Shown here one piece after another: positions 7,377-13,905 of a stretch of DNA of 13,905 nt (within the stretch, counting starts at the first letter, position 1; each line of letters starts with the position of its first letter). This DNA comes from an uncultured Bacilli bacterium (GTDB lineage Bacteria > Bacillota_I > Bacilli_A > RF39 > UBA660). The stretch lies in assembly GCA_948543905.1 (NCBI GenBank), contig CAOVIS010000006.1, positions 4,027-17,931 on the forward strand, given 5' to 3'. Under the pieces are notes generated by a model. That model ran no database searches. It saw nothing but the letters and a program-made list of their open reading frames with translations, and was not told where the DNA came from. A program made the position numbers and the translations under genes.

Positions 7377-7941
7377 TAAATATACTTATGAGTGTGGTGG
7401 AATTATGAACGAAATAGATAAAAAAAGTTTAGAAAATGCAAAAAAATTGTTTGCAAGTGGTGATATAAATAACATTGAAATTGGCACTACTAGAGGATTA
7501 CAACAAATTCATAAATATATATTTAATGATTTATATGATTTTGCTGGTCTTATTAGAAAAGAAAATATCTCCAAAGGTAATTTTAGGTTTGGGAACTCTC
7601 TCTATTTAGAAGAAATGTTAAAGAAAATTGAAACAATGCCTGAGAATACTTTAGATGAAATTATAGATAAATATGTTGAAATGAATATCGCTCATCCTTT
7701 TCTAGAAGGAAATGGTAGAAGTACTAGAATTTGGTTAGATTTAATATTAAAGAAAAATCTAAATAAAATTGTTAATTGGGAATCTATAGATAAGAAATTA
7801 TATTTACAGGCTATGGAACGTAGTCCTATAAACACTCTAGAGATTAAAACTTTAATAGCAAGTAATTTAACAGATGATTTTAGTTTAGAAAGTCTTTTTA
7901 AAGGCATAGAAACATCTTATTATTATGAAACAAATGATTAA
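7369..7941 (+). CDS. fic: Fic domain protein adenylyltransferase, class III-like
   Basis: A 190-residue Fic toxin that transfers AMP from ATP to a hydroxyl side chain of target proteins. The catalytic motif [12 protein letters not shown] is complete (109-120: His base, acidic residue for Mg2+, GNG anion hole, Arg). The flap NISKGNFRF lies near 67-75. From memory it aligns along its whole length with Neisseria meningitidis NmFic (191 residues, catalytic H107), whose known target is GyrB. The C-terminal SYYYE (183-187) matches the class III inhibitory motif S182xxxE186, but the next residue is Thr rather than Gly or Asn. The start at 7369 overlaps the antitoxin by 8 nt and has AGGAG 5 nt upstream. 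ATG 7405 with GGTGG is an alternative. An intact active site suggests a functional enzyme. Confidence 0.92.
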   Translation: MNNKYTYECGGIMNEIDKKSLENAKKLFASGDINNIEIGTTRGLQQIHKYIFNDLYDFAGLIRKENISKGNFRFGNSLYLEEMLKKIETMPENTLDEIIDKYVEMNIAHPFLEGNGRSTRIWLDLILKKNLNKIVNWESIDKKLYLQAMERSPINTLEIKTLIASNLTDDFSLESLFKGIETSYYYETND

Positions 7942-7959
7942 GAGTCTAACTCTTTTTTT
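7940..7959 (+). terminator. Rho-independent terminator after fic
   Basis: AAGAGT (7940-7945) pairs perfectly with ACTCTT (7949-7954) around a CTA loop and runs into seven to eight T residues. It begins inside the fic stop codon. Confidence 0.8.
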
Positions 7960-8096
7960 ATTTGTTATAAAAGATAATATTATTCAAAATTTGATAAAAA
8001 CAATAAAATTGTGGCTATCATATTGAAAAATAATCAATTATATAGTATCATAGAATTGTATCATATAAATATATAGTATATTAAAATTTGCTAAGT

Positions 8097-8116
8097 TTTG
8101 ACATCATTTGTCGAAT
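8097..8116 (+). promoter_or_regulatory. 0A box pair in front of the surface protein gene
   Basis: ATTTGTCGAAT (8106-8116) contains the perfect 0A box TGTCGAA and is the same 11-bp word seen in reverse in front of sirA. Five bases upstream, TTTGACA (8097-8103) is an inverted copy with one mismatch (TTCGACA expected). Together they form an inverted repeat that ends 3 bp before the -35 at 8120. Spo0A could activate here; repression is also possible because TTGACA may be part of another promoter. Confidence 0.55.
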
Positions 8117-8119
8117 CGC

Positions 8120-8148
8120 TTTTAAAATAATTAAAAGTTATTTATAAT
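8120..8148 (+). promoter_or_regulatory. Promoter of the surface protein gene
   Basis: TTTTAA (8120-8125), a 17-bp spacer and TATAAT (8143-8148) give a consensus -10 with a weak -35, starting near 8155. The 0A box sits at about -49 to -39. The AT-rich 7960-8095 stretch upstream contains three TATCATA words (8016, 8046, 8059) and no gene. Confidence 0.55.
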
Positions 8149-8171
8149 ATATAAGAAAAGGGAGTATAATC

Positions 8172-10037
8172 ATGGAAAAGAACAAAAATAAAAAATTATT
8201 AATAATAGTAGGTTTATTATTACTATTAGTTGGAAGCATTTCATTTGCTTATTTTATAGCTATACCATTATTTAATGGTGATGGGGCCAAAGGCGTTTTA
8301 ACGACTGCTAATATTGATGGTTCAATCATCAATGTTGAAGGTACACTAAACTTTAATGACTTAGATATCATGCCAGGACACAAAAATGTATCTAGCTTAA
8401 AATTAACCGCGACTGGTGAAAATGAGCTTATTCCATATAACTTAATATGGGAAGGAACTAATAGTCTAAATACTCCACTCGAGTTTACAGTTTACAAAAC
8501 AAATAGTTCAGTAGATGTAAATGCTACTTGTCAAGATAAAGTAAAAGTTGTAAATGGAGCTCAACATTTAAATGAAGAATGTACAATCTCTAACTTAGAT
8601 TCACTAGGAAACCCAGTTGGAACAGGAACAATCTCTAAAAATAACGAAACAACCAAAGTAACTTTAGCAACAGATGAATTTATAACTGCAACAACAGAAG
8701 GAAGTATTGTATACTACTACGTAATCTTAGAATATCCAAATCTATCTGAAAATCAAAATCAAGATATAGGTGGAAATTTTAGTGGTAAAGTAACTGTTGA
8801 GAAAAATGATGCCACTCCTGATGTTATAGTAGATGCTACTTATCTAAAACAAGATGATGGCTCATATGCTAAATCAACTATAACTCCTGAAGGATATGAA
8901 CTAAACACCGAAAAAAGTACTTGCACTAATAGTGCAACACCAAAATGGACAAACAACACTCTAAACATTAGCAACCTAACAACCAAAGGCACAACATGCA
9001 CCATTTATCTAGATAAAATACAAGCAATAAACACAATAATTCCTGATGCCAAAGATAAAACAGAAAAAGTAGAATTCACAGGAATAGCAACAGCGGCAGA
9101 TACCGGAATATATAAGGCACCAGATGATTATGGAACAAGTTATTACTTTAGAGGATTAGAAGGAAGTTTAAATAACTGGGTTAATTTCGCAGGAAGTTAT
9201 TGGCGTATCATCAGAATAAATGGCAATGGAACAGTAAGGATGATATATGCCGGAGCAGCAAGTGGCAATCCAAGTAATGCCAATCGTACAGGAACAACAA
9301 CCCAGATAAATGGAGCAACATATATGTATAATCATACATATAATGATAATGCATATGTAGGATATATGATGGGTATACCACTAAATGGAGATTATCCAAT
9401 CCAAAATGAAACAACTATTCATAGTGGAAGTTATGTAGATGCTCATAGTAATGTTTATGATAGTGATGCTAAAAAGATAATAGACAATTGGTATAAAACA
9501 AATATTGTAGATAAAGGATATAGTGATAAAATAGATATAAACACGGGATTTTGCAATAACGGACAAACAGCTAGTGGAATTAGTTCAGGATATAGCACTG
9601 CCAGATACAATCAATTTACGACATCTTATATTAGTTGGGGAAGTGTATATGCTAATGGTTGGAAATCTATTCAAACTCCAACATTACAATGTACAAATAA
9701 AGAAAGGGATTTATTTACATTAAATAATGCAAATATTGGTAATAAGAAATTAATATACCCCGTTGGTATGATAACGAGTGATGAAGCAATTTTTGCAGGA
9801 GCTTTTTCTGATGATCGAAATAAAAATTATTACTTATATACAAATCAAAACTATTGGACGATGTCTCCATGGTATTATAATAATGCTGCTACTATAGGTT
9901 ACATAAATGGTGGTGACGTAAGAGCAGCTGCTGTAGCATTTAGTTTATGCGACCTTAGACCTGTTATAAATTTACGTGCCGATACTATATTTTCTGGTGA
10001 TGGTTCTGAGGCTAATCCTTATAAAATCACAGAATAA
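8172..10037 (+). CDS. Large exported or membrane-anchored surface protein
   Basis: A 621-residue protein with a basic start (MEKNKNKK) and one hydrophobic helix (about 9-31) ending SFAYF. This resembles the SipW-processed signals of TasA/camelysin proteins. Residues about 35-210 look like an Ig-type beta domain (LNFNDLDIMPGHKNVSSLKL, then VYYYVILEYPNLSE), similar in outline to TasA. A short Cys-pair module follows (about 225-282: STCTN ... GTTCTIYLDK). The C-terminal domain starts with YYFRGLEGSLNNW (324), has YWRIIRINGNGTVRMI (343-358) and YWTMSPW (561-567), and ends with RPVINLRAD (596-604) and GDGSEANPY. That domain type is common in surface proteins of gut Bacilli and may correspond to DUF6273. 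There is no LPxTG motif. The start has GGGAG 9 nt upstream. Function is unknown; a matrix or surface-display role is inferred. Confidence 0.85.
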   Translation: MEKNKNKKLLIIVGLLLLLVGSISFAYFIAIPLFNGDGAKGVLTTANIDGSIINVEGTLNFNDLDIMPGHKNVSSLKLTATGENELIPYNLIWEGTNSLNTPLEFTVYKTNSSVDVNATCQDKVKVVNGAQHLNEECTISNLDSLGNPVGTGTISKNNETTKVTLATDEFITATTEGSIVYYYVILEYPNLSENQNQDIGGNFSGKVTVEKNDATPDVIVDATYLKQDDGSYAKSTITPEGYELNTEKSTCTNSATPKWTNNTLNISNLTTKGTTCTIYLDKIQAINTIIPDAKDKTEKVEFTGIATAADTGIYKAPDDYGTSYYFRGLEGSLNNWVNFAGSYWRIIRINGNGTVRMIYAGAASGNPSNANRTGTTTQINGATYMYNHTYNDNAYVGYMMGIPLNGDYPIQNETTIHSGSYVDAHSNVYDSDAKKIIDNWYKTNIVDKGYSDKIDINTGFCNNGQTASGISSGYSTARYNQFTTSYISWGSVYANGWKSIQTPTLQCTNKERDLFTLNNANIGNKKLIYPVGMITSDEAIFAGAFSDDRNKNYYLYTNQNYWTMSPWYYNNAATIGYINGGDVRAAAVAFSLCDLRPVINLRADTIFSGDGSEANPYKITE

Positions 10038-10042
10038 AAAAA

Positions 10043-10056
10043 CAAGTAATGACTTG
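10043..10056 (+). terminator. Weak hairpin after the surface protein gene
   Basis: CAAGT (10043-10047) pairs with ACTTG (10052-10056) around AATG, 5 nt after the stop codon. It is short and lacks a solid T-run, so termination here is doubtful. Confidence 0.25.
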
Positions 10057-10082
10057 CATATATTTAAAAAATAAGATAGTAT
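10055..10082 (+). promoter_or_regulatory. Candidate promoter of the structured RNA
   Basis: TTGCAT (10055-10060), a 16-bp spacer and TAGTAT (10077-10082) would start transcription near 10089. That is 2-3 nt before the 5' strand of the 12-bp end stem. The fit between start and stem supports it, although both boxes are imperfect. Confidence 0.4.
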
Positions 10083-10089
10083 TAAATTA

Positions 10090-10302
10090 AGTAAGTGTTA
10101 GGGTGCAATCTAATGTCTACTTATTACGTTGGATAAGGATACTAAATTTGAAAACTAGTGTTCTTTTATTTTTTATTCTTGCTAAAATTACTTTTAAGTG
10201 AACCATCATAAGCACTCACACCTTTTTATCCAAAACCCCCAAAAAGGAATTAAAGATAACAAAGGCAAAAATCGCCTATTGTTACTCTAGCCCTAACGCT
10301 TA
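10090..10302 (+). ncRNA. Candidate free-standing structured RNA, about 210 nt, class unknown
   Basis: This gap has no credible reading frame but strong base-pairing. TAAGTGTTAGGG (10092-10103) pairs over 12 bp with CCCTAACGCTTA (10291-10302), one G-U pair. Inside, TTGGATAA (10129-10136) pairs with TTATCCAA (10226-10233). TAACAAAGGC (10257-10266) pairs with GCCTATTGTTA (10274-10284) as a 10-bp hairpin with one bulge. CCTTTTT (10221-10227) can pair with AAAAAGG (10241-10247), competing with the second helix, and a CCCCC run sits in that loop. No tmRNA, RNase P or SRP core motif is visible. 6S RNA or raiA RNA are possible by size and end-to-end closure, but I cannot confirm either. The strand is inferred from the promoter. 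No terminator is evident before 10390. Confidence 0.5.
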
Positions 10303-10395
10303 AAGTTTATCCTACAACAAAAGAAGAAATTTGCAAAGAAGAATAGTTCGACCTTAAATAACAATTAAATTTTAATAATATCCTGTAATTTATTT

Positions 10396-10425
10396 TTTAC
10401 AATTGTTCTTTTGTTATGGTATAAT
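10396..10425 (+). promoter_or_regulatory. Promoter of the WYL regulator
   Basis: TTTACA (10396-10401), an 18-bp spacer and TATAAT (10420-10425) preceded by TGG (extended -10). The start is predicted near 10432, directly at GGTGAT, which leaves a leader of only about 9 nt. This excludes an upstream TTG start at 10411. Confidence 0.65.
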
Positions 10426-10440
10426 AACTTTGGTGATTAT

Positions 10441-10884
10441 ATGTCTAAAGTTAGTAATGTAATACTTATGCTAGAATATTTAAGTAATAATAGGAAGTAC
10501 TCAATTAAAGAGTTAGCTGAGAAATTAGAAGTATCGCCAAGGATGATTAGAGTTTATAAAGAAGAACTTGAAAAAGCAGGTATTTATATAGATACAATTA
10601 AAGGTCCCTATGGGGGATATGTTTTAAATCAAAATGTTTATTTTCCTAAAAGATATGTAAATGTAAAAATAGAAGAATATAATAAAGAAATTTTTAATAA
10701 AATAAATAAAGCTTTAAAAGATAAGAAAATTTGTTATATTGAGTATTATAATAATGATAGAAGTAAAACTACTAAAAGAAAAATAGAACTCCAAGAGCTT
10801 GTTTTAGTAAATGGTTTTTGGACAGTTGTGGCTTTTTGTCATTTAAGAAAACAAATAAAACATATTGAAATCATAAATAATTAA
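10441..10884 (+). CDS. Compact HTH-WYL transcriptional regulator
   Basis: A 147-residue protein from ATG 10441, chosen because the TTG at 10411 lies upstream of the predicted transcription start. The N-terminal winged helix is clear: YSIKELAEKLEVSPRMIRVY is the helix-turn-helix and GPYGGYVL the wing (about 19-63). After a short helix, KKICYIEYYNNDR and LQELVLVNGFWTVVAFCHLR (about 98-138) match the core of a WYL domain, with WTV replacing the W-Y-L triad. Typical WYL regulators exceed 300 residues, so this one is short. It lacks the C-terminal extension, and the WYL barrel may be incomplete. The family senses ligands, often nucleic acid, in DNA-damage or phage-response loci. Targets are unknown; the adjacent structured RNA is a conspicuous neighbour. 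Confidence 0.8.
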   Translation: MSKVSNVILMLEYLSNNRKYSIKELAEKLEVSPRMIRVYKEELEKAGIYIDTIKGPYGGYVLNQNVYFPKRYVNVKIEEYNKEIFNKINKALKDKKICYIEYYNNDRSKTTKRKIELQELVLVNGFWTVVAFCHLRKQIKHIEIINN

Positions 10885-10885
10885 A

Positions 10886-10910
10886 GTAGTGACATAAATA
10901 TTGCCACTAT
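10886..10910 (+). terminator. Weak hairpin after the WYL regulator
   Basis: GTAGTG (10886-10891) pairs with CACTAT (10905-10910) across a 13-nt loop, just after the stop codon. No real T-run follows, so it is at best a weak terminator. Confidence 0.25.
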
Positions 10911-10948
10911 ATTTGCTATTCTTATTTTAGAGGTGGAGAATAGATAAA

Positions 10949-11545
10949 ATGCAAAAATTAGTTTATGTGACAAAAAATAAAGGAAAATATATAGCTGTTT
11001 TAAGCCATGCTAGGGATTTAGATGTGGAAATAGAATTTTTGAGCCATGAGTTTTTAGAACCAGATGTTAATGATTTAGAATATATTTCTAAAAAGAAAGC
11101 AGAAGAAGCCTATAAAATCACTAAGAGTCCTTGTTTTGTTTGTGATTCAGGGTTTTATATTAATAATTATCCTGGGTGCTTTGGATATCCTGGAGCTTTC
11201 GTTAAAAGAAGTGGGATTAGTACAAATATTAAAAATCTTTTGCAAATCATGACTAAAGTTGAAGATAGAAGTTGCTATTTCGTAGATGTATTAACATTCT
11301 ATGATGGCAAGAATTTTTATCAATTTTATGGAGTTAGTGAAGGAATCTTAGCTAAAAGTATTAAAGGTAATACGAAAAAAGAGGCAAAATCAAATTTATG
11401 GCAAGTATTTATACCTAAAAATCATAAACATACTTTAGCAGAGATGAGTGAAGAAGAGTTTTTAAATAGAAAAGATTTTCATACAAGTGCAACTTTAGAA
11501 TTTTTAAATTGGTATAAGTTTGTTTATTTAAAGAAAGTTTTATGA
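10949..11545 (+). CDS. Ham1/RdgB-family non-canonical purine NTP pyrophosphatase
   Basis: A 198-residue cytosolic enzyme expected to hydrolyse ITP, dITP or XTP to the monophosphate and so clean the nucleotide pool. The N-terminal LVYVTKNKGKY matches the family T-x-N-x-x-K phosphate-binding motif (T8, N10, K13). CDSGFYINNYPGCFGYPG (65-82) matches the catalytic D-S-G-L ... L-x-G-x-PG segment, with D66 as likely metal or base residue. The C-terminal FHTSATLEFLNWY fits the final helix. The usual SARYAG after PG is replaced by AFVKRSG, closer to the archaeal/eukaryotic ITPA pattern, so this is a divergent member. AGAGGTGGAG is about 11 nt upstream of the ATG. An extended -10 (TGCTATTCT, 10914-10922) may drive it. 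The ABC-F gene follows after 28 bp. Confidence 0.85.
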   Translation: MQKLVYVTKNKGKYIAVLSHARDLDVEIEFLSHEFLEPDVNDLEYISKKKAEEAYKITKSPCFVCDSGFYINNYPGCFGYPGAFVKRSGISTNIKNLLQIMTKVEDRSCYFVDVLTFYDGKNFYQFYGVSEGILAKSIKGNTKKEAKSNLWQVFIPKNHKHTLAEMSEEEFLNRKDFHTSATLEFLNWYKFVYLKKVL

Positions 11546-11551
11546 TATACT
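11523..11551 (+). promoter_or_regulatory. Possible promoter of the ABC-F gene
   Basis: TTTATT (11523-11528), a 17-bp spacer and TATACT (11546-11551) with TGA before it (extended -10). It overlaps the end of the pyrophosphatase gene and gives a leader of about 16 nt. Co-transcription with the upstream gene is also likely. Confidence 0.4.
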
Positions 11552-11573
11552 TCATTATAGATGAGGGATAAAA

Positions 11574-13415
11574 ATGTATTATAAAATAACGAATGGATCA
11601 GTATTTTTGTATGATAAAACGATATTAGAAAGTATTAATATTGAAATTAAAAAAAACGATAAAGTAGCTATAATTGGTCGTAATGGAAGTGGGAAGTCAA
11701 CTTTATTAAAAGCCTTAGTAGATAATACTATTTTAAGTGAGGGGATAGATGATACTAAATTTAATATTGTAAAGAATAATGTTAAAAGTATTGGTTATCT
11801 AGAGCAATTTAGTTTTGATGATTCTAAAGAAACATTAATAGAAGTTATTTTAAAATGTTATGATTCAGTAGTTAAATTGGAAGAGAAAATTAAAAAATTA
11901 GAAAGTAAAAATAGTTTAAGTGCTAGTGATACTTATAATTATATGAATATGTTAGAAGAATTTAAGGTAATTGGTGGTTATCTATATAAAAAAGAATATA
12001 GTTTAGCTTTAAAAAAATTTGGCTTTAATGATAGTGATTATCATAAAAAAATAAGTGAATTCTCAGGAGGAGAGAAAACTAAAATAGCAATATTAACATT
12101 AGTTCTTGGTAAACCAGATTTACTTATTTTAGATGAACCAACGAACCATTTAGACATTAAGGCTATAAATTGGTTAGAAGATTATCTAAAAAATTATAAA
12201 ACTTCATTAGTAATAGTTTCACATGATCGTTATTTCATGAATAAAATTGTAAATAAAATTTATGAAATTGAGTATGGAAGTACCGTGGTTTACCAAGGAA
12301 ATTATGATTATTTTTTAGAAGAAAAGAAGAATAGATATGCTAAAATGCTTAAGGATTATGAAATAGCGCAGAGTGAAATTAAAAGACTTCAAAGAATTGC
12401 AGATAGATTTAGATATAAACCATCAAAGGCAAGTATGGCAATGGCTAAATTAAAACAAATAGAAAGAATAAAAAAAGAAATGACGGAAAAACCGCGAGAG
12501 GAAAATACCAAAACTATTAAAATTAAAACAAAAGAATTTGTTAAGAGTGGGTTAAATGTTTTAACTTTAAAAGATTTAGTTGTAGGTTATGATAAGCCAT
12601 TAGGAACTATTTCTTTAGAAGTAAATCGAGGAGATGCTTTAGGAATTATTGGAGATAATGGATGTGGGAAATCAACTTTATTAAAAACTTTAGTAGGAAT
12701 GGTGAAACCAATAAGTGGAGAGTATAGTTTTGGGTCTAAGGTAAGTATTGGATATTTTTCACAAAATTTAGAAACTTTAGATAATAATAATCCTGTTTAT
12801 GAAGAATTTAGCCAAAATTTTTCAGAGTTGAATGACTTTGAAATACGGTCTTATCTAGCAACTTTTATGTTTTATGAAAGTGATATAAATAAAAAAGTAG
12901 AAGTATTATCAGGAGGAGAAAAAGTAAGACTTGAACTTGCTAAAATAATTTATCGCAATCCTAATGTCCTTATTTTAGATGAACCGACGAATCATTTAGA
13001 TATAATTATTAAAGAAACATTAGAAAGTATTTTAAAAAAATATCAAGGGACTATTTTAGCTGTGTCTCATGATCGATATTTTTTGAGTGAAGTGGCGACT
13101 TCTATTTTGGAATTTAAAAATGGTGAAGCGAGTTATTATAATTTAGGATATCAAGAATATTTAGACAAGACAAAAAGTTTAGAAGAGAATAAGGAAGAAC
13201 AAAAAATTTGTAAAAAAGCTAAACCATTAAAAAATAATAGTAGTGCTAAATTAGAGAGTTTAATAACTAAAAAAGAAGAGGAACTAGAAACTTTAAAAAG
13301 TAGTTTATTTTTAGAAAGTGTTTATAGTGATTTGGAAAATTTAAGAGAAGTAGAAGATAAAATAAAAAATATGGAAGAAGAGCTTAATAAGTTAATGGAA
13401 GAATTGCTCCAATAA
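11574..13415 (+). CDS. ABC-F family ribosome-associated ATPase
   Basis: A 613-residue protein with two ABC ATPase domains and no membrane segment. The first domain has Walker A GRNGSGKST (35-43), signature SGGEK (164-168) and Walker B with DEPTNHLD (D187, E188). The second has GDNGCGKST (360-368), SGGEK (446-450) and DEPTNHLD (D469, E470). Between them the linker (about 240-310, with RFRYKPSKASMAMAKLKQIE at 278-297) is the P-site tRNA interaction motif that defines ABC-F factors. The last 70 residues are a charged coiled coil, as in Uup/YdiF-type members. Such proteins bind the ribosomal E site and relieve stalled or drug-bound ribosomes. Housekeeping and antibiotic-protection members cannot be told apart here. 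GAGGGAT precedes the ATG. Its 3' end overlaps a minus-strand gene by 32 bp. Confidence 0.95.
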   Translation: MYYKITNGSVFLYDKTILESINIEIKKNDKVAIIGRNGSGKSTLLKALVDNTILSEGIDDTKFNIVKNNVKSIGYLEQFSFDDSKETLIEVILKCYDSVVKLEEKIKKLESKNSLSASDTYNYMNMLEEFKVIGGYLYKKEYSLALKKFGFNDSDYHKKISEFSGGEKTKIAILTLVLGKPDLLILDEPTNHLDIKAINWLEDYLKNYKTSLVIVSHDRYFMNKIVNKIYEIEYGSTVVYQGNYDYFLEEKKNRYAKMLKDYEIAQSEIKRLQRIADRFRYKPSKASMAMAKLKQIERIKKEMTEKPREENTKTIKIKTKEFVKSGLNVLTLKDLVVGYDKPLGTISLEVNRGDALGIIGDNGCGKSTLLKTLVGMVKPISGEYSFGSKVSIGYFSQNLETLDNNNPVYEEFSQNFSELNDFEIRSYLATFMFYESDINKKVEVLSGGEKVRLELAKIIYRNPNVLILDEPTNHLDIIIKETLESILKKYQGTILAVSHDRYFLSEVATSILEFKNGEASYYNLGYQEYLDKTKSLEENKEEQKICKKAKPLKNNSSAKLESLITKKEEELETLKSSLFLESVYSDLENLREVEDKIKNMEEELNKLMEELLQ

Positions 13416-13713
13416 TGTAACCAAAGATGTAGCTTGTGATAAAAAAATATATAATAAAAGGATAAATATTAGTGTGATAAGCTTTTTTTACTTTAAGATT
13501 TAAAGAGAATGCCGATAAAAAGAGAAAGGCACTAATAAAAAGACTGTAAATATTATCTTTGTAGAAGCAGTAATAGATAGATAGACTTATTAAGAAAAGA
13601 AAATTCAAGATAATAGTAAATAGATTATCAAATGTTATTTGGTCTTTATAGATAAAATAATAAAATATTAAAATAATTAAATAAATAAATGTTAGATAAA
13701 ATAGGAAAGTCAA
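13384..13713 (-). CDS. Small four-helix membrane protein, unrecognised
   Basis: A 109-residue, very hydrophobic protein on the minus strand. About four membrane helices (3-21, 29-50, 55-72, 84-104) are separated by short charged loops (YKDQ, YKDN, LKVKKAYH). It begins at TTG (13713-13711) with an excellent AAAGAGGTGA site 4 nt upstream, which favours a real gene over chance hydrophobic reading of AT-rich DNA. A TATAAT -10 lies at 13737-13732. The C-terminal 32 bp overlap the end of the ABC-F gene in convergent orientation, with no terminator between them. I do not recognise the family. Confidence 0.65.
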   Translation of the reverse strand: MTFLFYLTFIYLIILIFYYFIYKDQITFDNLFTIILNFLFLISLSIYYCFYKDNIYSLFISAFLFLSAFSLNLKVKKAYHTNIYPFIIYFFITSYIFGYIIGAILPLTY

Positions 13714-13724
13714 GGTTTCACCTC

Positions 13725-13753
13725 TTTACTAATTATATGTTTTGCGATAAAAT
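13725..13753 (+). promoter_or_regulatory. Overlapping divergent promoters
   Basis: On the plus strand TTTACT (13725-13730), a 17-bp spacer and TAAAAT (13748-13753) drive the right-edge gene. The minus-strand -10 TATAAT (13737-13732) lies inside that spacer. The two promoters share DNA and should interfere with each other. Confidence 0.5.
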
Positions 13754-13778
13754 AATAGTACTTAGGAGTGATTTTTTA

Positions 13779-13905
13779 ATGAATTTAAATATAGAATCCA
13801 AAAATGATGAAATGGTTATTGCTTTAGTTCATTATTTTGTAACGGTGGAAAATTATACGCCTATTGTAGTTAGAGGAGCTAAAGATGAAGTATGGTTAGA
13901 GAATA
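13779..13905 (+). CDS. N-terminal fragment, possibly a YqgP-like rhomboid protease (runs off right edge)
   Basis: From ATG 13779, with AGGAGTG 8 nt upstream, 42 codons run to the window edge. The fragment reads about MVIALVHYFVTVENYTPIVV and then RGAKDEVWLEN. This resembles the soluble N-terminus of B. subtilis YqgP (GluP), where a helix ending HLVNSGYGVIQAG is followed by DEIWLE. YqgP is a rhomboid intramembrane serine protease acting on membrane transporters. The catalytic part lies outside the window, so the family is a tentative guess from a short motif; the gene itself is well supported. Confidence 0.55.
   Translation, partial: MNLNIESKNDEMVIALVHYFVTVENYTPIVVRGAKDEVWLEN

Noticed and set aside
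8016..8066. Three TATCATA words as a regulator site or short repeat array
   Set aside because: Spacing is irregular (30 and 13 bp) and the words are expected by chance in such AT-rich DNA.
10092..10302. Retron RNA (inverted a1/a2 ends of about 12 bp)
   Set aside because: No reverse transcriptase gene is nearby; the next gene is an HTH-WYL regulator.
10346..10353. TTCGACC upstream of the WYL promoter as a third 0A box
   Set aside because: It has one mismatch to TTCGACA and lies about 80 bp upstream of the predicted start, so it is too weak to call.

Overview
The window is AT-rich, low-GC Gram-positive DNA. It uses the standard code (TGA ends several genes), strong AGGAG/GGTGAT ribosome binding sites and extended -10 promoters of the TGnTATAAT type. 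A SirA-YneF gene pair with a perfect Spo0A box (0A box), and a surface protein of the YWRIIRI/RPVINL type, point to a spore-forming or recently spore-forming gut Bacilli lineage (Erysipelotrichales/RF39-like). That placement is inferred from gene content, not proven.

Layout. 1-265 holds the 5' part of an unrecognised minus-strand gene. A divergent control region (266-411) carries two copies of a TTCTAG-T-CTAGAA-type palindrome and leads into a PMCA-type calcium P-type ATPase (412-2988). Next come sirA (3072-3491) and yneF (3535-3744), the same order as yneE-yneF in Bacillus subtilis, closed by a terminator. An operon follows (3898-6717): GNAT acetyltransferase, an unrecognised two-helix membrane protein, and an MFS-like transporter, joined by a 1-nt gap and a 4-nt overlap.

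6718-7960 is an accessory patch. It contains an internally deleted, frameshifted dinD remnant and a Fic AMP-transferase module: a VbhA-like small protein overlapping a Fic toxin whose best match is the class III type, with its own C-terminal SxxxE inhibitory helix. A clean terminator closes it.

8172-10037 encodes a large exported or anchored surface protein. Its upstream region carries the same 11-bp 0A-box word found in front of sirA. The gap 10038-10440 contains a likely free-standing structured RNA of about 210 nt, closed by a 12-bp end stem. After it come a compact HTH-WYL regulator (10441-10884), an ITPase/Ham1-family nucleotide pyrophosphatase (10949-11545) and an ABC-F ribosome-associated ATPase (11574-13415). 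A small minus-strand membrane protein overlaps the 3' end of the ABC-F gene. The right edge holds the start of a plus-strand gene resembling the N-terminus of YqgP-type rhomboid proteases.

The most interesting points are the 0A-box link between sirA and the surface protein, the unassigned structured RNA, the doubly inhibited Fic module, and a promoter/leader module shared by sirA and the WYL regulator.
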